From assembly GCF_024199845.1 (NCBI RefSeq), contig NZ_JANADO010000001.1, forward strand, positions 434,001 through 498,000: a stretch of DNA of 64,000 nt, written 5' to 3'. Source of the stretch: Bradyrhizobium sp. CCGB12. GTDB taxonomy: Bacteria; Pseudomonadota; Alphaproteobacteria; Rhizobiales; Xanthobacteraceae. The translations under genes were made by a program, and so were the position numbers. The notes beneath the pieces were generated by a model. The model saw only the letters and a program-made list of their open reading frames with translations, had not been told where the DNA came from and made no database searches. Positions 1 through 8,082 of the stretch are shown here, piece by piece; the first letter of the stretch is position 1; the number at the start of each line of letters is the position of its first letter.

Positions 1-186
1 AAGAGTGCGATGGAGATCGCGATGAAGATCTCGGATGGATTGATGCGCGACGACGCGGTCCATCGTATCGTCGATCTCTGCATGAAGGCGGGCGACCTCA
101 AGACCGCGCAGATCCTGTTTCGCGCGATCCACGCCAGCTGGATCCGCGAAACAGTGCAGCGGGATCATCCGATCCTCGCGCAGTGA
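1..186 (+). CDS. C-terminal end of an unidentified protein (partial)
   Basis: The frame is open from the first base of the window to a TGA at 184-186 and gives 61 residues, beginning KSAMEIAMKISDGL and ending QRDHPILAQ. The 5' part lies outside the window. The peptide looks helical, with alternating hydrophobic and charged residues (MKAGDLKTAQILFRAIHASW), and shows no catalytic motif. I do not recognise the family. A palindromic repeat follows about 12 bases after the stop, as is common at the ends of transcription units in this genome. Its coding status rests on the open frame and alphaproteobacterial codon use only. Confidence 0.55.
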   Translation, partial: KSAMEIAMKISDGLMRDDAVHRIVDLCMKAGDLKTAQILFRAIHASWIRETVQRDHPILAQ

Positions 187-197
187 GGACGGTGCGC

Positions 198-325
198 TCC
201 CTCCCCCGCTTGCGGGGGAGGGTTGGGGAGAGGGTGTCTCCGCAACGGGACAATCCCCTAGAGGAGAAAGCCCTCACCCGTCACGCTCTTCGAGCGCGCC
301 GACCTCTCCCGCAAGCGGGAGAGGT
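198..325. repeat. Dispersed palindromic repeat, copy A
   Basis: An intergenic element with a palindrome at each end: CTCCCCCGCTTGCGGGGGAG at 201-220 and CTCTCCCGCAAGCGGGAGAG at 304-323. Between them lie GGGTTGGGGAGAGGGTGTCTC and CCCTAGAGGAGAAAGCCC. The same arrangement recurs at about 25211-25330 (opposite orientation), 59145-59284 and 61582-61700. No coding frame in it is credible. It sits between the end of a + strand gene and the end of the - strand sulP gene, so it could fold as a bidirectional terminator, which is inference. Confidence 0.8.
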
Positions 326-369
326 GCACCGAGCCCACGGCAGATCTATTCAACCCAACACCGATCGCG

Positions 370-2049
370 CTACTTCGCCAGCTTGCGCACGGCCTCGTCC
401 ACGCTGTGGAAGACATGCTCGCGGGGCAGGGCATCGAACAATCTGAAGCGCTCGAACGCGTCCTGCGCGCGCACGGATTCCAGCCGCGCCAGCGCGACCG
501 TGACGCCCTGCTCGCGGCAGGCCTTGAAGATATCGAGCAGGATCTGTGCGGCGGTGAAGTCGATCTCCACCATGCCGCTGGCCTCCAGCACCAGCAGTTG
601 CGGCGTCGCTGTGCCGAGCACTTTCGCCACGTCGCTGCGAAAACCCGGAGCGTTGAGGAACGAGAGCGGCGCCTGGAGCCCGATCACGGCAACGCCCGCG
701 ATGCGCTCGCCCGTGATGTGCGGATGCGCCGGCCACCAGATCGTGGTGCCCGGCACGCGCTCGAACTCGACGAGCCGCGCGCGAGTCGTGCTCCAGATGC
801 CGTGCAGCAGCGACAGCATGATGCCGAGGAATGCGCCCTGCTCGATCGGCAGCACGATGATCAGTGCAGCGGTGGCGACGATCAGCAGGAATTCGCTTCG
901 AGTTTGGCGGTAAATGGTGACGATCTGCTTCACCCGGACAATGCGCAGCGCCACGAACAGCAGGATGCCGCCGAGCGCCGCGTCTGGAACATGCCGCAGG
1001 AGACCCGTGCCGAATGCGAGCAGCGCCAGCACGATTGTCCCGGCGGCAAGACCTGCGAGCTGCGATTGGCCGCCGGTCTCCGCCACGATGCCAGTTCGCG
1101 GCGGACTGGCATTGACCGGAAAGGCGCCGAACAGGCCGGACAGCACGCTGCCGGCACCGACGCCGAGGAAATCGCGGTCGACGTCGGCAGGCTTGTCGGG
1201 ATCGGACGGAAACGACCGTGTCGTCGCGGCGGTCTGCACCATCACCACGACGGTGATCACGAAGGCGAGCGGCACGAGGCGCACCCATTGCTCCGGCGCA
1301 AGGTCGGGCAGGGTTGGCCGCGGCAGCGTGCCCGGCACTGCGCCGACCACGTTGACGCCCTTGCTCTCGAGGCCGAGCGCGACCACGGCCAGCGTCGCGC
1401 CGGCGAGCCCGATCAGCGCGCCGGGAATTTTTGCACTGACCCTCTCGGAGACAAAGACCACGGCGAGCACGCCGAGGCCGATGCCCAGCGTGAAGGGATT
1501 GGTGCGGCCGAGCTCGCTTGCCAGCACGCCGATGCGATCGAGCATCGGCCCGCTCGGCGATCGCAGCCCGAGCACACCCGGCAATTGCGACACGATGATG
1601 TGGACCGAGATGCCGGCGAGGAAGCCGACCGTCACCGGCACCGACAGGAGATTGGCGATGCCGCCGAGACGGAAGACGCCGCCGGCGAGCATCATCGCGC
1701 CGACGAGCAGCGCGAGCGCGATCGCAAGCCCCTGATATTCGGGCGAACCGGTGGCCGCGAGCGCCGCAAGCCCGCCGGCGAAGATCGGCGTGATCGTGGA
1801 ATCCGCGCCGCAGGACAGGAAGCGGTTGCCGCCGAGCAGCGCGAAGCCGAGCGAGCCCGCCATGAACGCGAAGAAGCCGATCTGTGGTGCGAAGCCGCCC
1901 AGCCGCGCCGTGGCCATCTGCTCGGGGATCGCGATCGCCGCCAGCGTCAGCCCGGCCATGAGGTCGCCGGGCAGGGAGTATGACGCGAGTGAGCGAAACA
2001 GCGGCCATGCGGGCTTCGATGATCCCTTGGCGCGGGCGTCGTGCGGCAT
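370..2049 (-). CDS. SulP-family anion permease with STAS domain
   Basis: A 559-residue inner-membrane protein. Residues about 20-420 are a chain of hydrophobic helices typical of SulP (SLC26) carriers, beginning SLASYSLPGDLMAGLTLAAIAIPEQMATA, the usual SulP start with its conserved helix-1 region. Residues about 440-555 form a soluble STAS domain (GVAVIGLQAPLSFLNA...). Family members move sulfate, bicarbonate or dicarboxylates with protons or sodium; the substrate cannot be read from sequence. The length is normal. The start has GAGGA about ten bases upstream. It stands alone, with a large perfect inverted repeat just upstream. Confident as SulP; substrate unknown. Confidence 0.9.
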   Translation of the reverse strand: MPHDARAKGSSKPAWPLFRSLASYSLPGDLMAGLTLAAIAIPEQMATARLGGFAPQIGFFAFMAGSLGFALLGGNRFLSCGADSTITPIFAGGLAALAATGSPEYQGLAIALALLVGAMMLAGGVFRLGGIANLLSVPVTVGFLAGISVHIIVSQLPGVLGLRSPSGPMLDRIGVLASELGRTNPFTLGIGLGVLAVVFVSERVSAKIPGALIGLAGATLAVVALGLESKGVNVVGAVPGTLPRPTLPDLAPEQWVRLVPLAFVITVVVMVQTAATTRSFPSDPDKPADVDRDFLGVGAGSVLSGLFGAFPVNASPPRTGIVAETGGQSQLAGLAAGTIVLALLAFGTGLLRHVPDAALGGILLFVALRIVRVKQIVTIYRQTRSEFLLIVATAALIIVLPIEQGAFLGIMLSLLHGIWSTTRARLVEFERVPGTTIWWPAHPHITGERIAGVAVIGLQAPLSFLNAPGFRSDVAKVLGTATPQLLVLEASGMVEIDFTAAQILLDIFKACREQGVTVALARLESVRAQDAFERFRLFDALPREHVFHSVDEAVRKLAK

Positions 2050-2140
2050 CGTGCTGAAGTCCTCGGGAAAGGCTTGTTAGCCGATAAGACTACAGCATTT
2101 CCGTATCGGGAAGCGGTAGACGCAATTTCTCTACGTCCGT

Positions 2141-2220
2141 CGTCATTGCGAGCGAAGCGAAGCAATCCAGAATCCCACCGCGGCGGCAGTCTGGATTGCT
2201 TCGCTTCGCTCGCAATGACG
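2141..2220. repeat. Perfect 31-bp inverted repeat (REP-like hairpin)
   Basis: Two 31-base arms, 2141-2171 (beginning CGTCATTGCGAGCGAAGCGA) and 2190-2220 (ending GCTTCGCTCGCAATGACG), are exact reverse complements separated by 18 bases. The element lies between the divergent ends of the sulP promoter side and the 3' end of the caspase-like gene. Its form (long perfect arms, intergenic, non-coding) is that of a miniature mobile or REP-type repeat. I see only this one copy in the window. Confidence 0.8.
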
Positions 2221-2264
2221 GAGGACAAATTCGTCCTCCGCATCGCACGAGGTAGTCTCAGGCC

Positions 2265-3752
2265 TCAGTACCGGCCGCGGCTATTGTGATAGTCTCCGCC
2301 GCGGCCTCCGCCCATGCCCATGCCCATGCCGATCCCAACACCGATGCCGATGCCCTGCATCACGGCGCCGGGTGGCGGGCCGGCGGGCGGCGCGCGCTCG
2401 TAGACCACTTCCTCGGGCGGAGGAGCAGGCCGGCGCTTGGGCGGCGTCTCGACGACCTTGCGCTTCGGCGGCGTATCGTCGACGCGCTTCTTGATGATGG
2501 GCGCGACGCTCGGATTGACGGGCGTTGCCGGCGGCGACGGCGTCGAGCACGGGCAGGTTGGGGCCATTGCGACGGCGATCGGGGCAGGCGTCGCCGCGGC
2601 CGCAACGGGCAGACCATAGTTGCGGTTCTGCACGCGGAGCAGCAGCCTGCGCGCAGTCGCGGCGAGGTCGCTGTTGTCCCAGTTGGCGAGATAAGCCTCG
2701 AACGAGGCGCGGGTGTTGATCGCGGTCGCGCGCTCCCAGGCCAGCATCTGGCGGCGCCGTTCGAGCACCGTGCGCAGGCGCGGCGTGCGGGTGTCCTGAG
2801 CGTACAGCTCGATATAGGCCTGATACGCCGGCACCGTGTCGTCGGTGATCACGAGTTCATAGGCGACCTTGGCCGGCTTGCCTTGCAAGTCCCTGCGCCA
2901 GTCCTCGACGCTGCGGGTGCCGCTGGCCAGCGCCATCGAGGAGGCGCCCGGAAGGGAAGGCAGCTGGCTGCTGCTCTCGCCGAAGAATTTGAAGTCGGTG
3001 GTCAGCGACGAGCTTTCCCACGGGATCTGCCGCCCGTCGGTCGCTTGCGCCACGGCGACGCGGATACGCTTGAAGACGTCCTCGATCGGCAGATTGGGCT
3101 GCTTGGCTATGGTCAGCGCAGCCGTGGTGTAGGGGCTGTCGAGGCCGTTGCCGTCCTCCGCTTCGGCGCCGGGCGAGGTCGAATAGGAGATGAAGGAGCC
3201 GGGCGCGCCGGCCTTGGTGTCGACGATCGCGAGCCCGTGGCCGGCGCCGCTGAGCGCAGGGAATGGATTGTTGCGGCAGGCATCGAGCATGAAGATGCGC
3301 GCCCGCGTCGGCAGCGCGCCGAGCGTGTTGAGCAGATCGTTCAGCCGCACGCCCTGGAGCGGAATGTCGGCCTCGCGCTTGGGATCGAGATCGACGGGGA
3401 CGAGATAGTTCTCGCCGTCGATCTGCAGGCCATGGCCGGCATAGAACACCAGCGCGACGGTATCGGCGCCACTGGCGCTGACCTTGCCGGCGAAATCTGA
3501 GATCGCCGCGCGCATCTCGCTCTGCGCCAGATTGGCGGCCGTGGTGACAGTGAAGCCGGCATTGCCGAGCAGCTCCGTCATGCCCTTGGCGTCGTTGGCG
3601 GCGTTGGGCAGTTCCGGCACCGTGCGATAGGCGGATTGGCCGATCACCAGCGCGAGCCGCGCTTCGGCGGCGGCGTCCGTCGGTGTCATCAACTGTGCGA
3701 ACGCAAGAAGGCCGGACGCAAGAAGCAAATTCGACAAGACTGGACGGCGCAT
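2265..3752 (-). CDS. Exported caspase-like (peptidase C14) protein
   Basis: 495 residues. An N-terminal signal peptide (about residues 1-29, ending TDAAAEA) is followed by a C14 caspase-like domain at about 31-245. The catalytic dyad is visible: His107 in LVFYAGHG and Cys159 in FMLDACRNNPF. Residues about 275-375 are a helical region, and the C-terminus is low complexity, Pro-rich and then a Gly/Met-rich tail (GIGIGVGIGMGMGMGGGRGG). Family members (bacterial orthocaspases) cleave after basic residues; the target here is unknown. The start is supported by GGAGGTGA upstream. Export to periplasm or surface is inferred from the signal peptide. No neighbour suggests a partner. Confidence 0.85.
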   Translation of the reverse strand: MRRPVLSNLLLASGLLAFAQLMTPTDAAAEARLALVIGQSAYRTVPELPNAANDAKGMTELLGNAGFTVTTAANLAQSEMRAAISDFAGKVSASGADTVALVFYAGHGLQIDGENYLVPVDLDPKREADIPLQGVRLNDLLNTLGALPTRARIFMLDACRNNPFPALSGAGHGLAIVDTKAGAPGSFISYSTSPGAEAEDGNGLDSPYTTAALTIAKQPNLPIEDVFKRIRVAVAQATDGRQIPWESSSLTTDFKFFGESSSQLPSLPGASSMALASGTRSVEDWRRDLQGKPAKVAYELVITDDTVPAYQAYIELYAQDTRTPRLRTVLERRRQMLAWERATAINTRASFEAYLANWDNSDLAATARRLLLRVQNRNYGLPVAAAATPAPIAVAMAPTCPCSTPSPPATPVNPSVAPIIKKRVDDTPPKRKVVETPPKRRPAPPPEEVVYERAPPAGPPPGAVMQGIGIGVGIGMGMGMGGGRGGDYHNSRGRY

Positions 3753-4178
3753 GGTGTCACCTCCATCGGCAATGCGCGCGATGATGTCACTTTTTCTAGG
3801 GGGCTGCCATGCGTCCGTCTGTGCGCTGGATCACGCTCGGCGTGCGGCAAAACGGGGCAGGGTGTCTGCGGAGGCTGAAGAGCATCGTTCTGGGTTCATC
3901 CATGTGAATTGCGCATTGATCCATGCTCCAATTGGATTGATGCCGGGTTCACGCGCAAGCGTCCCCTGCGCAGACCGGGCTGCAGGTCGATCCTCGTCGC
4001 AAATCTCCGAAAATTGTCGTCGTTTCGCTGCGCTTGCGGACTGCCGGTACCCGCCTCGCGCCGCTCTATGACGGCCGGCGGCCGCGCTTGCCTGTGCCGT
4101 CGCTTTGGCCATACAGTCAGCGCAACAGGCCACGGCAACGACCGCGGCGAACAAAAATAATGTGGGAGAGACCGCACC
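3753..4178. other. Divergent intergenic region, no gene seen
   Basis: 426 bases between the divergent caspase-like gene and the TRAP operon. Frames crossing it are short, lack a plausible ribosome-binding site and resemble no known protein, so I read it as promoter space for both units. GGGAG at about 4164-4168 is the ribosome-binding site of the TRAP binding-protein gene. Confidence 0.5.
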
Positions 4179-5210
4179 ATGACCATCGTGCCCGTGAACC
4201 GTCGCGCGTTCATCAAGTCATCGGCGGCGGTCACCGCCGGCCTCGCGCTCTCCCCCGCCATCATCGGCCGCGCCGAAGCTGCGACGCTGAAGCTGAAATG
4301 CTCCTCCTCGCTGCCGAACGACCCCAAATTCGCCAACGGCCGCGTCTACTACGACAACCTGGTCAAGAACCTGAAGTCGAACGGCCTCGGTGAGCAGGTC
4401 GAGGTCGCGTTCTTCCCCGACAACCAGCTCGGCCAGGAGATCGACGTCATCAATTCGGTGAAGCTCGGTGTCATCGACCTCATGGTGTCGGGCTCGTCGA
4501 TCTCGGCGAATCTGGTGCCGCTGGTCGGTACCTTCGACCTGGGCTTTCTGTTCTCGAGCTTCCCGCAGCAGACCAAGGCGTTCGATTCCGGCGCCGCCAA
4601 GCCGATCGAGGACGCGCTGCTCAAGGGCGGCAACATCCGCATCATCGCCTGGGCCTATAATTTCGGCTCGCGCAGCGTGCTGGCGAAGAAGCCGGTGAAG
4701 ACGCCGGAGGATCTCGCTGGCCTCAAGATCCGCACCCTGCCCAATCCCGTCATCACGGAATGCCTGCGGCTGATGGGCGCCGCCGCAACGCCGCTGGCGT
4801 TCGGCGAGATCTACACCGCCTTGCAGGCCGGCGTGCTCGATGGCCTGGAGCATGATCCGCCGACGATCCTGGCCAGCAAGTTCTTTGAAACGTCGAAGTC
4901 CTACGCGCTGACGCAGCACAATTTCTCGCCGCTCGCGATCTATTTCAGCGACATGACGTACAACCGCATGGACCCGAAGCTGCGCGAGGGTTTCCTCGAT
5001 GCCGCGAAGAAGGCCGCGGCCGACACGCGTGCCCATGGGCTTGCGGTCGAGAAGGAGGCGCTCTCGGCTTTGACCGAGAAGGGCGTGACGGTGGCCGAAT
5101 GCGACCGCGAAGCTTTCAAGAAGCGGGTGGCGCCGCAGACCGAGAATTTCATCAAGGCGCGGCCGGAGTCCAAGGCCGTCATCGACATCATCCGCGCGAC
5201 GCAAGCCTGA
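4179..5210 (+). CDS. TRAP transporter substrate-binding protein (DctP family)
   Basis: 343 residues. The N-terminus carries a twin-arginine signal (NRRAFIKSSAAV, then a hydrophobic stretch and a cleavage region near GRAEAA), so it should be exported folded by Tat. The mature part is a DctP/SBP_bac_7 fold with the typical sequence LAGLKIRTLPNPVITECLRLMGAAATPLAFGEIYTALQAGVLDGLEHDP, including the conserved Arg that binds a substrate carboxylate. It captures an organic acid in the periplasm for the permease encoded one base downstream. The adjoining 2-hydroxyacid dehydrogenase suggests a hydroxy or keto acid substrate, which is inference. Start chosen by the GGGAGAG site upstream. Confidence 0.92.
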   Translation: MTIVPVNRRAFIKSSAAVTAGLALSPAIIGRAEAATLKLKCSSSLPNDPKFANGRVYYDNLVKNLKSNGLGEQVEVAFFPDNQLGQEIDVINSVKLGVIDLMVSGSSISANLVPLVGTFDLGFLFSSFPQQTKAFDSGAAKPIEDALLKGGNIRIIAWAYNFGSRSVLAKKPVKTPEDLAGLKIRTLPNPVITECLRLMGAAATPLAFGEIYTALQAGVLDGLEHDPPTILASKFFETSKSYALTQHNFSPLAIYFSDMTYNRMDPKLREGFLDAAKKAAADTRAHGLAVEKEALSALTEKGVTVAECDREAFKKRVAPQTENFIKARPESKAVIDIIRATQA

Positions 5211-5211
5211 G

Positions 5212-7086
5212 ATGGCCAAATCTGACGTGGCAATGACAGCCGCCGCATCCCTGTCGGGCGGCCGCCACGGGAGCATCACCCTGCTGCTTCGCGCCAGCGA
5301 TGCGATCGCGGCCATCCTCCTGGCCGCCGATCTCGTGGTGGTCTGCGTCTCCGTGCTGCTGCGCTTCTTCTTCAACGCGCCGGTCGAATGGTCGGATGAC
5401 GTTGCGCGCGGGCTGATGGTCGGCTCGGCCTTCTTCGGCGCGGCGAGTGCGCTCGCGCGCGGTGAGAACGTCGGCGTATCCTTCTTTCGCGATCTGCTGC
5501 CGCTGTGGCTGCGTACGCTGGTCGATGCCGCCAGCGCGCTGCTGATCGTGCTGATCTCGGGCTATGTCGCCTACAACGCCATCAAGCTGGGCTCGCTGAC
5601 GGCGGGCCAGACCACCGGCTCCGGCCTGCCCCTGGAGCTGACCTTCTACCCGATGGGCGTCGGCGCGCTGTTCATGACGGTGTTCGCGATCGATCATCTC
5701 TGCGCGCGGCCGTTGCCCGACATCGTCAGGGGCCTCGTTGCGATCATCGTCGTGACCGGCCTCTACCTCGCCTGGGACTACCTGTCGCCGTCCTCGGTGC
5801 CGTCAGCGGGCACGCTGATGCTGATCGGCTTCTTCGCCACCCTGTTCGGCGGATTGCCGATCGGCTTTGCGCTGGCGCTGGCCGCGCTGATCTTCATCTG
5901 GGTCGAGGGCGCGCTGCCCGGCGTCATCTTCGCCCAGCAGATGGCGCGCGGCATCGATAATTTCGTGCTGCTCGCGATTCCCTTCTTCATCCTGGTCGGC
6001 TACCTCATGGAAGCCAACGGCATGTCGGTGCGGCTGATCGAGCTGCTGCAACGCGCCGTGGGCCGCATGCGCGGCGGCCTCAACGTCGTGATGGTGGCCT
6101 CGATGGTGCTGTTCTCGGGCATATCAGGCTCGAAGATGGCGGACGTCGCCGCGGTCGGCTCGGTGCTGATCCCGGCAGCGCGGCGCTCGAAGCAGAATCC
6201 TGGCGGCGCGGTGGCACTGCTGGCAGCCTCCGCGGTGATGGCGGAGACCATCCCGCCCTGCATCAACCTGATCATTCTGGGCTTCGTGGCGAACCTGTCG
6301 ATCGGCGGCCTGTTCGTCGCTGGGCTGCTGCCGTCGGCGCTGATGGCGGCGGTGCTGATCGCGGTGTCCATCATCTTCGGCAAACGGCCGGCGCAGGCCG
6401 AGGAGGTCGAGCCGCAGATGCCGGTGTCGGGCCTGTGGAGCGGTGCGATCGCCTCGTTCGGCCTGATCTTCATGATCTTCTTCGGCTTCAAGAGCGGCTT
6501 TGCCACCGCCACGGAAATATCGGCCTTCGCCGTGGCCTATGCGCTGGTCGTCGGCAGTGTCGTGTTTCGCGAGCTCAGCTTCAAATCGGCCGCGCACAGC
6601 TTCGTGCAGGCGGCGACGCGCGCGGGGCTCGTGCTGTTCATCGTCGCCGCCGCTCAGTCGCTGGCGTTCACGCTGACCTTGCAGCAGGTGCCGCATGCGG
6701 TCGGCGACTTCATGCTCGGCCTGTCCAAGACGTCAGGCGTCTGGTTGTTCATCCTCTTGGCGATCGCCGTGCTGATCGTGATGGGCTCGGTGCTGGAAGG
6801 CGCGGCGGCGCTCATCATCTTCGGGCCGCTGCTGCTGCCGGTCGCCGTCCAGCTCGGGATCGATCCCCTGCATTTCGGCGTCGTGCTCGTCATCGCGATG
6901 GGCATCGGCCTGTTCGCGCCGCCGCTCGGGCTCGGACTCTATGGCGCCTGCCTGATCGGCAACGTGCCGATCGAGCAGACGGTGAAGCCGATCATGGGCT
7001 ATCTCGGTCTCCTGTTCCTCTGTCTGCTCGTCATCGCCTTCGTGCCGTGGCTTTCGACGGCGCTGCCGCGCGCGTTCGGCTATTGA
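5212..7086 (+). CDS. Fused TRAP transporter permease (DctQ-DctM)
   Basis: 624 residues. Residues about 20-195 are the small four-helix DctQ domain (LLRFFFNAPVEWSDDVARGLMVGSAFFGAA is typical); residues about 200-620 are the large DctM domain, with FSGISGSKMADVAAVGSVLIP and IPPCINLIILG as usual for this family. Many organisms encode the two as separate genes; here they are one chain. With the preceding binding protein it forms a sodium- or proton-driven secondary uptake system in the inner membrane. It begins one base after the binding-protein stop, so the two are co-translated, and is followed 12 bases later by a dehydrogenase. Confidence 0.93.
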   Translation: MAKSDVAMTAAASLSGGRHGSITLLLRASDAIAAILLAADLVVVCVSVLLRFFFNAPVEWSDDVARGLMVGSAFFGAASALARGENVGVSFFRDLLPLWLRTLVDAASALLIVLISGYVAYNAIKLGSLTAGQTTGSGLPLELTFYPMGVGALFMTVFAIDHLCARPLPDIVRGLVAIIVVTGLYLAWDYLSPSSVPSAGTLMLIGFFATLFGGLPIGFALALAALIFIWVEGALPGVIFAQQMARGIDNFVLLAIPFFILVGYLMEANGMSVRLIELLQRAVGRMRGGLNVVMVASMVLFSGISGSKMADVAAVGSVLIPAARRSKQNPGGAVALLAASAVMAETIPPCINLIILGFVANLSIGGLFVAGLLPSALMAAVLIAVSIIFGKRPAQAEEVEPQMPVSGLWSGAIASFGLIFMIFFGFKSGFATATEISAFAVAYALVVGSVVFRELSFKSAAHSFVQAATRAGLVLFIVAAAQSLAFTLTLQQVPHAVGDFMLGLSKTSGVWLFILLAIAVLIVMGSVLEGAAALIIFGPLLLPVAVQLGIDPLHFGVVLVIAMGIGLFAPPLGLGLYGACLIGNVPIEQTVKPIMGYLGLLFLCLLVIAFVPWLSTALPRAFGY

Positions 7087-7098
7087 AGGAGTCCTGCC

Positions 7099-8076
7099 TT
7101 GAAAGTCCTGCTGGCCCATACGCCGGAGATGCGCCGCAACTATTATGGCGATCGCAGCCTGAACGGCCTGCGCGCTGCCGCCGACGTGATCCTGCACGAG
7201 AGCGATGAGACACTGGACGCCGCCAGCCTCGTGCGCTCCGCGCAGGACGCCGACATCATCGTCGCCGATCGCATGACCGAAGGGCGCGGCGAGATCTTTG
7301 GTCAGCTGCCGCGCTTGCGCGCTTTCGTTCGCTGTGCCGTCGATATCCGCAACGTCAATGTCGAGGCGGCGTCACAGTCCGGCGTGCTGGTGACCCGCGC
7401 CGGCCCCGGTTTCGTTCAGGCGGTTGCGGAGCTCGCGCTCGGCTTCATGGTCGACCTCTCCCGCGGCGTGTCGCGGACCACGGCGGATTACCAGGCCGGC
7501 CGCAAGCCGGAGGCGCGGATGGGCCGCCAGCTCGGCGGCAGCCGGATCGGCATCATCGGCTATGGCAGCATCGGGCGCTATCTTGCCGAGGTAGCAAAGG
7601 TGCTGCGCATGGAGGTGCTGGTCTCCGATCCCTTCGCCACCGTCAGCGATGCCGCGGTCCGGCATGTCTCTCTCGACGAGCTGCTCGCCGCGTCGGACTA
7701 CGTCGTCTGCCTTGCGATTGCCAACGAGCAGACCGAGAATCTGATCGGCGAGGCGGCGCTGGCGCGGATGCAGAAGCATGCCGTGTTCATCAATCTCTCG
7801 CGCGGCAACCTCGTCGATGAAGCCGCGCTGGCGCGCGCGCTGCGCGAGGGCCGCATTGCCGGCGCGGCGATGGATGTCGGCCGCGCGCCGGACCAGATGC
7901 CGAGCCCGGAGCTGGCAAAACTTCCCAACGTCGTCGCGACGCCGCATGTCGGCGGGCTGACGCCGCAGGCGATCGAATATCAGTCGCTGGAAACGGTGCG
8001 GCAGGTCGAGGCGATCGTCAAAGGCGAGGTGCCGCAAGGCGCCGTCAACGCCGACCGCTGGACACGGCGGCCGTGA
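7099..8076 (+). CDS. D-isomer-specific 2-hydroxyacid dehydrogenase family protein
   Basis: 325 residues, TTG start at 7099 set by GGAG seven bases upstream. The Rossmann motif GYGSIG is at 154-159, the conserved Arg at 235 (NLSRGNLVDEAAL) and the catalytic His at 283 (ATPHVGGLT). The Glu that normally follows the DVF motif (DVFxxEP) appears to be replaced: here the text is AMDVGRAPDQMPSP, with Pro at the aligned place. The reaction is probably NAD(P)-dependent interconversion of a 2-hydroxy and 2-keto acid, perhaps of what the TRAP system imports. It is the last gene of the TRAP operon and ends six bases from the convergent gene downstream. Confidence 0.88.
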   Translation: MKVLLAHTPEMRRNYYGDRSLNGLRAAADVILHESDETLDAASLVRSAQDADIIVADRMTEGRGEIFGQLPRLRAFVRCAVDIRNVNVEAASQSGVLVTRAGPGFVQAVAELALGFMVDLSRGVSRTTADYQAGRKPEARMGRQLGGSRIGIIGYGSIGRYLAEVAKVLRMEVLVSDPFATVSDAAVRHVSLDELLAASDYVVCLAIANEQTENLIGEAALARMQKHAVFINLSRGNLVDEAALARALREGRIAGAAMDVGRAPDQMPSPELAKLPNVVATPHVGGLTPQAIEYQSLETVRQVEAIVKGEVPQGAVNADRWTRRP

Positions 8077-8082
8077 GCGGAC

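Noticed and set aside
2292..2400. Short GC-rich repeats in the caspase gene 3' end as a possible CRISPR-like or satellite array
   Set aside because: The repetition is codon-level Gly/Met coding within the reading frame; there are no equal spacers.
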